In this document: positions 6,421-7,154 of the stretch, piece after piece
How positions within the stretch are numbered: the first letter of the stretch is position 1
How the letters are laid out: every line of letters begins with the position of its first letter
Assembly (NCBI GenBank): GCA_018897395.1
Contig: JAHIKV010000066.1
Span: forward strand, 1 to 7,154
Source of the DNA: Planctomycetota bacterium
Lineage (GTDB): Bacteria; Planctomycetota; Planctomycetia; Pirellulales; Thermoguttaceae
Direction: 5' to 3'
Length of the DNA: 7,154 nt
Notes under the pieces: model-generated
Databases searched by the model: none
What the model was told of the DNA's origin: nothing
The model's input: the letters and a program-made list of their open reading frames with translations, nothing else
Position numbers and translations under genes: made by a program

Positions 6421-6520
6421 GAAAGTAGGGTGGGACAAGCGAAGCGCAGTCCCACCATGATTTATGAGCACTATTGCGGCTTTTGGTGGGACTGCGCTTC
6501 GCTTGTCCCACCCTACTTTC
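6421..6520. repeat. Perfect 37-bp inverted repeat between rplI and trmL
   Basis: Arm 6421-6457 and arm 6484-6520 are exact reverse complements over 37 bp, separated by 26 bp (6458-6483). Each arm contains its own hairpin, GGTGGGAC-12 nt-GTCCCACC (6429-6456 in the left arm). The element fills most of the 154-bp gap between rplI (ending at 6548) and trmL (starting at 6393). No run of T follows either side in the direction of rplI transcription, so it is not a standard intrinsic terminator, although a stem this long in RNA could block exonucleases or attenuate readthrough. The arm resembles a GTAGGGTGGGAC-type repeat I recall from several bacterial genomes; that is memory only. Confidence 0.9.
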
Positions 6521-6547
6521 TACTTTTCTGAATTCCCACCCGGCGAA

Positions 6548-7111
6548 TTAAGATTGCTGCGTTTCGTCCGCTCCCTCTTCGACCACCGACGGCACGACCC
6601 AAACCTTCACTTCCGCGTTGATTTCCTGGCCGAGGTGAATCGAGATGGTGTACAGACCAAGCTCCTTGAGCGGACCTTCCAGCCGGACCTGGTCCGCGGC
6701 GATGTGGAAGTTGTTGCGTTTCAGGGCGTTTGCCACCTCGGTCGCGCCGACCGATCCGTAGAGGTGCCCTTCGTCATTGGCGTTGGCTTCGATGGTGATA
6801 CTCTGCCGTGCCAGGTCCGCCGCCAGTGATTGCAACCCGGCCAGTCGGGCCTTCTCGATCGCCTCGATTTCCGCCCGGTGGTTGTCGACCATCCGTTTGT
6901 GATGATCGGTGGCGATGGTTGCCAGCCCTTGCGGGATCAGGTAGTTCATGGCGTAGCCGCGTTTGACTTCGACCACGTCGCCCTGTTTTCCCAGGTACTC
7001 GACCGGCCAGATCAGCAGCAACTCGATGCCGCCGTGCGGCCCTTTGGGCAGCCGCTTGGTTCGATGAGGAACGGTTGGCTTCTTTGTTGACTTCGCCTTG
7101 ACCATCGGCAT
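6548..7111 (-). CDS. rplI: Large ribosomal subunit protein bL9, with N-terminal extension
   Basis: The 187-aa protein has the bL9 two-lobed layout and binds 23S rRNA near the L1 stalk base. The N-terminal lobe runs from about 28 (GIELLLIWPVEYLGKQGDVVEVKRGYAMNYLIPQGLA, 28-64), a long connecting helix spans about 70-103, and the C-terminal lobe runs from about 104 (SITIEANANDEGHLYGSVG, then LEGPLKELGLYTISIHL and VKVWVV). E. coli bL9 is 149 aa. The excess is a 27-residue Lys/Arg/Pro-rich N-terminal extension and an acidic tail of about 13 residues after VVP. ATG 7111 is chosen because AAGAAGG sits five bases upstream; a GTG at 7153 is in frame but lacks such a site, and ATG 7105 is spaced less well. 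Its usual partners (rpsF, ssb, rpsR) would lie beyond the right edge. Confidence 0.96.
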   Translation of the reverse strand: MPMVKAKSTKKPTVPHRTKRLPKGPHGGIELLLIWPVEYLGKQGDVVEVKRGYAMNYLIPQGLATIATDHHKRMVDNHRAEIEAIEKARLAGLQSLAADLARQSITIEANANDEGHLYGSVGATEVANALKRNNFHIAADQVRLEGPLKELGLYTISIHLGQEINAEVKVWVVPSVVEEGADETQQS

Positions 7112-7116
7112 GTTTG

Positions 7117-7123
7117 CCTTCTT
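7117..7123 (-). promoter_or_regulatory. Shine-Dalgarno site of rplI
   Basis: On the minus strand the bases read AAGAAGG, followed by the five-base spacer CAAAC and then the ATG at 7111. This is the only clear Shine-Dalgarno in the window. It decides the rplI start in favour of 7111 over the in-frame GTG at 7153 and the ATG at 7105. Confidence 0.75.
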
Positions 7124-7154
7124 GTATTCAATAAATGATATGTTCGTATGCACG

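Noticed and set aside
6421..6520. Intrinsic terminator for rplI
   Set aside because: The stem is strong but no T-run follows it on the rplI transcript strand, and the nested hairpin arms fit a repeat element better. An effect on readthrough is still possible.

Overview
The window is about 7.15 kb of GC-rich chromosomal DNA, most likely from a planctomycete (Pirellulales-like). I infer this from four things. The bL9 ribosomal protein carries a basic N-terminal extension ending in KRLPKGPHGG before the normal bL9 fold. Short palindromic repeats that I associate from memory with these genomes are present, including one that translates as ARPPSAV. A heptameric TGACCTC array is also present. Finally, the glycosyltransferase and DUF6807 proteins have a planctomycete flavour. 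None of this was checked by database search.

The left five-sixths, on the + strand, holds five genes in one direction. First is a 5'-truncated YbhN/lysylphosphatidylglycerol-synthase-type membrane protein (1-840). After a 164-bp gap full of repeats comes a tightly packed four-gene run: a membrane-anchored family 2 glycosyltransferase of the dolichol/undecaprenyl-phosphate sugar transferase type (1005-1964), a polytopic membrane protein resembling GT-C glycosyltransferases (1961-3607), a short MgtE-type cation transporter with a CBS pair (3607-4596), and a secreted or membrane-anchored DUF6807 (PmoA-like) protein (4593-5906). The last three junctions are overlapping stop/start codons (ATGA, TAATG, ATGA), so translation is probably coupled. 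The first three genes fit a lipid-linked sugar pathway: make a lipid-phosphate sugar, move lipid across the membrane, transfer the sugar on the outer face. The cation transporter and the DUF6807 protein have no obvious place in that pathway.

The right end, on the - strand, holds two housekeeping genes converging on the operon: rplI (bL9, 6548-7111) and trmL (tRNA 2'-O-methyltransferase, 5929-6393). A perfect 37-bp inverted repeat lies between them.

The most distinctive content is repeat DNA rather than a new gene system. Three inverted-pair elements with unrelated sequences share one design: two short hairpin-forming arms facing each other across a 15-36 bp spacer, as in REPINs. They lie at 797-867, 1991-2074 and 6421-6520. 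The first supplies the last codons and stop of the YbhN gene. The second is an 84-bp block read in frame inside the N-terminus of the GT-C-like gene. A nine-unit heptamer array (939-1001) lies directly against the glycosyltransferase start codon, where a Shine-Dalgarno would be expected. I found no CRISPR array, tRNA, rRNA, transposase, phage gene or recognisable defence system.
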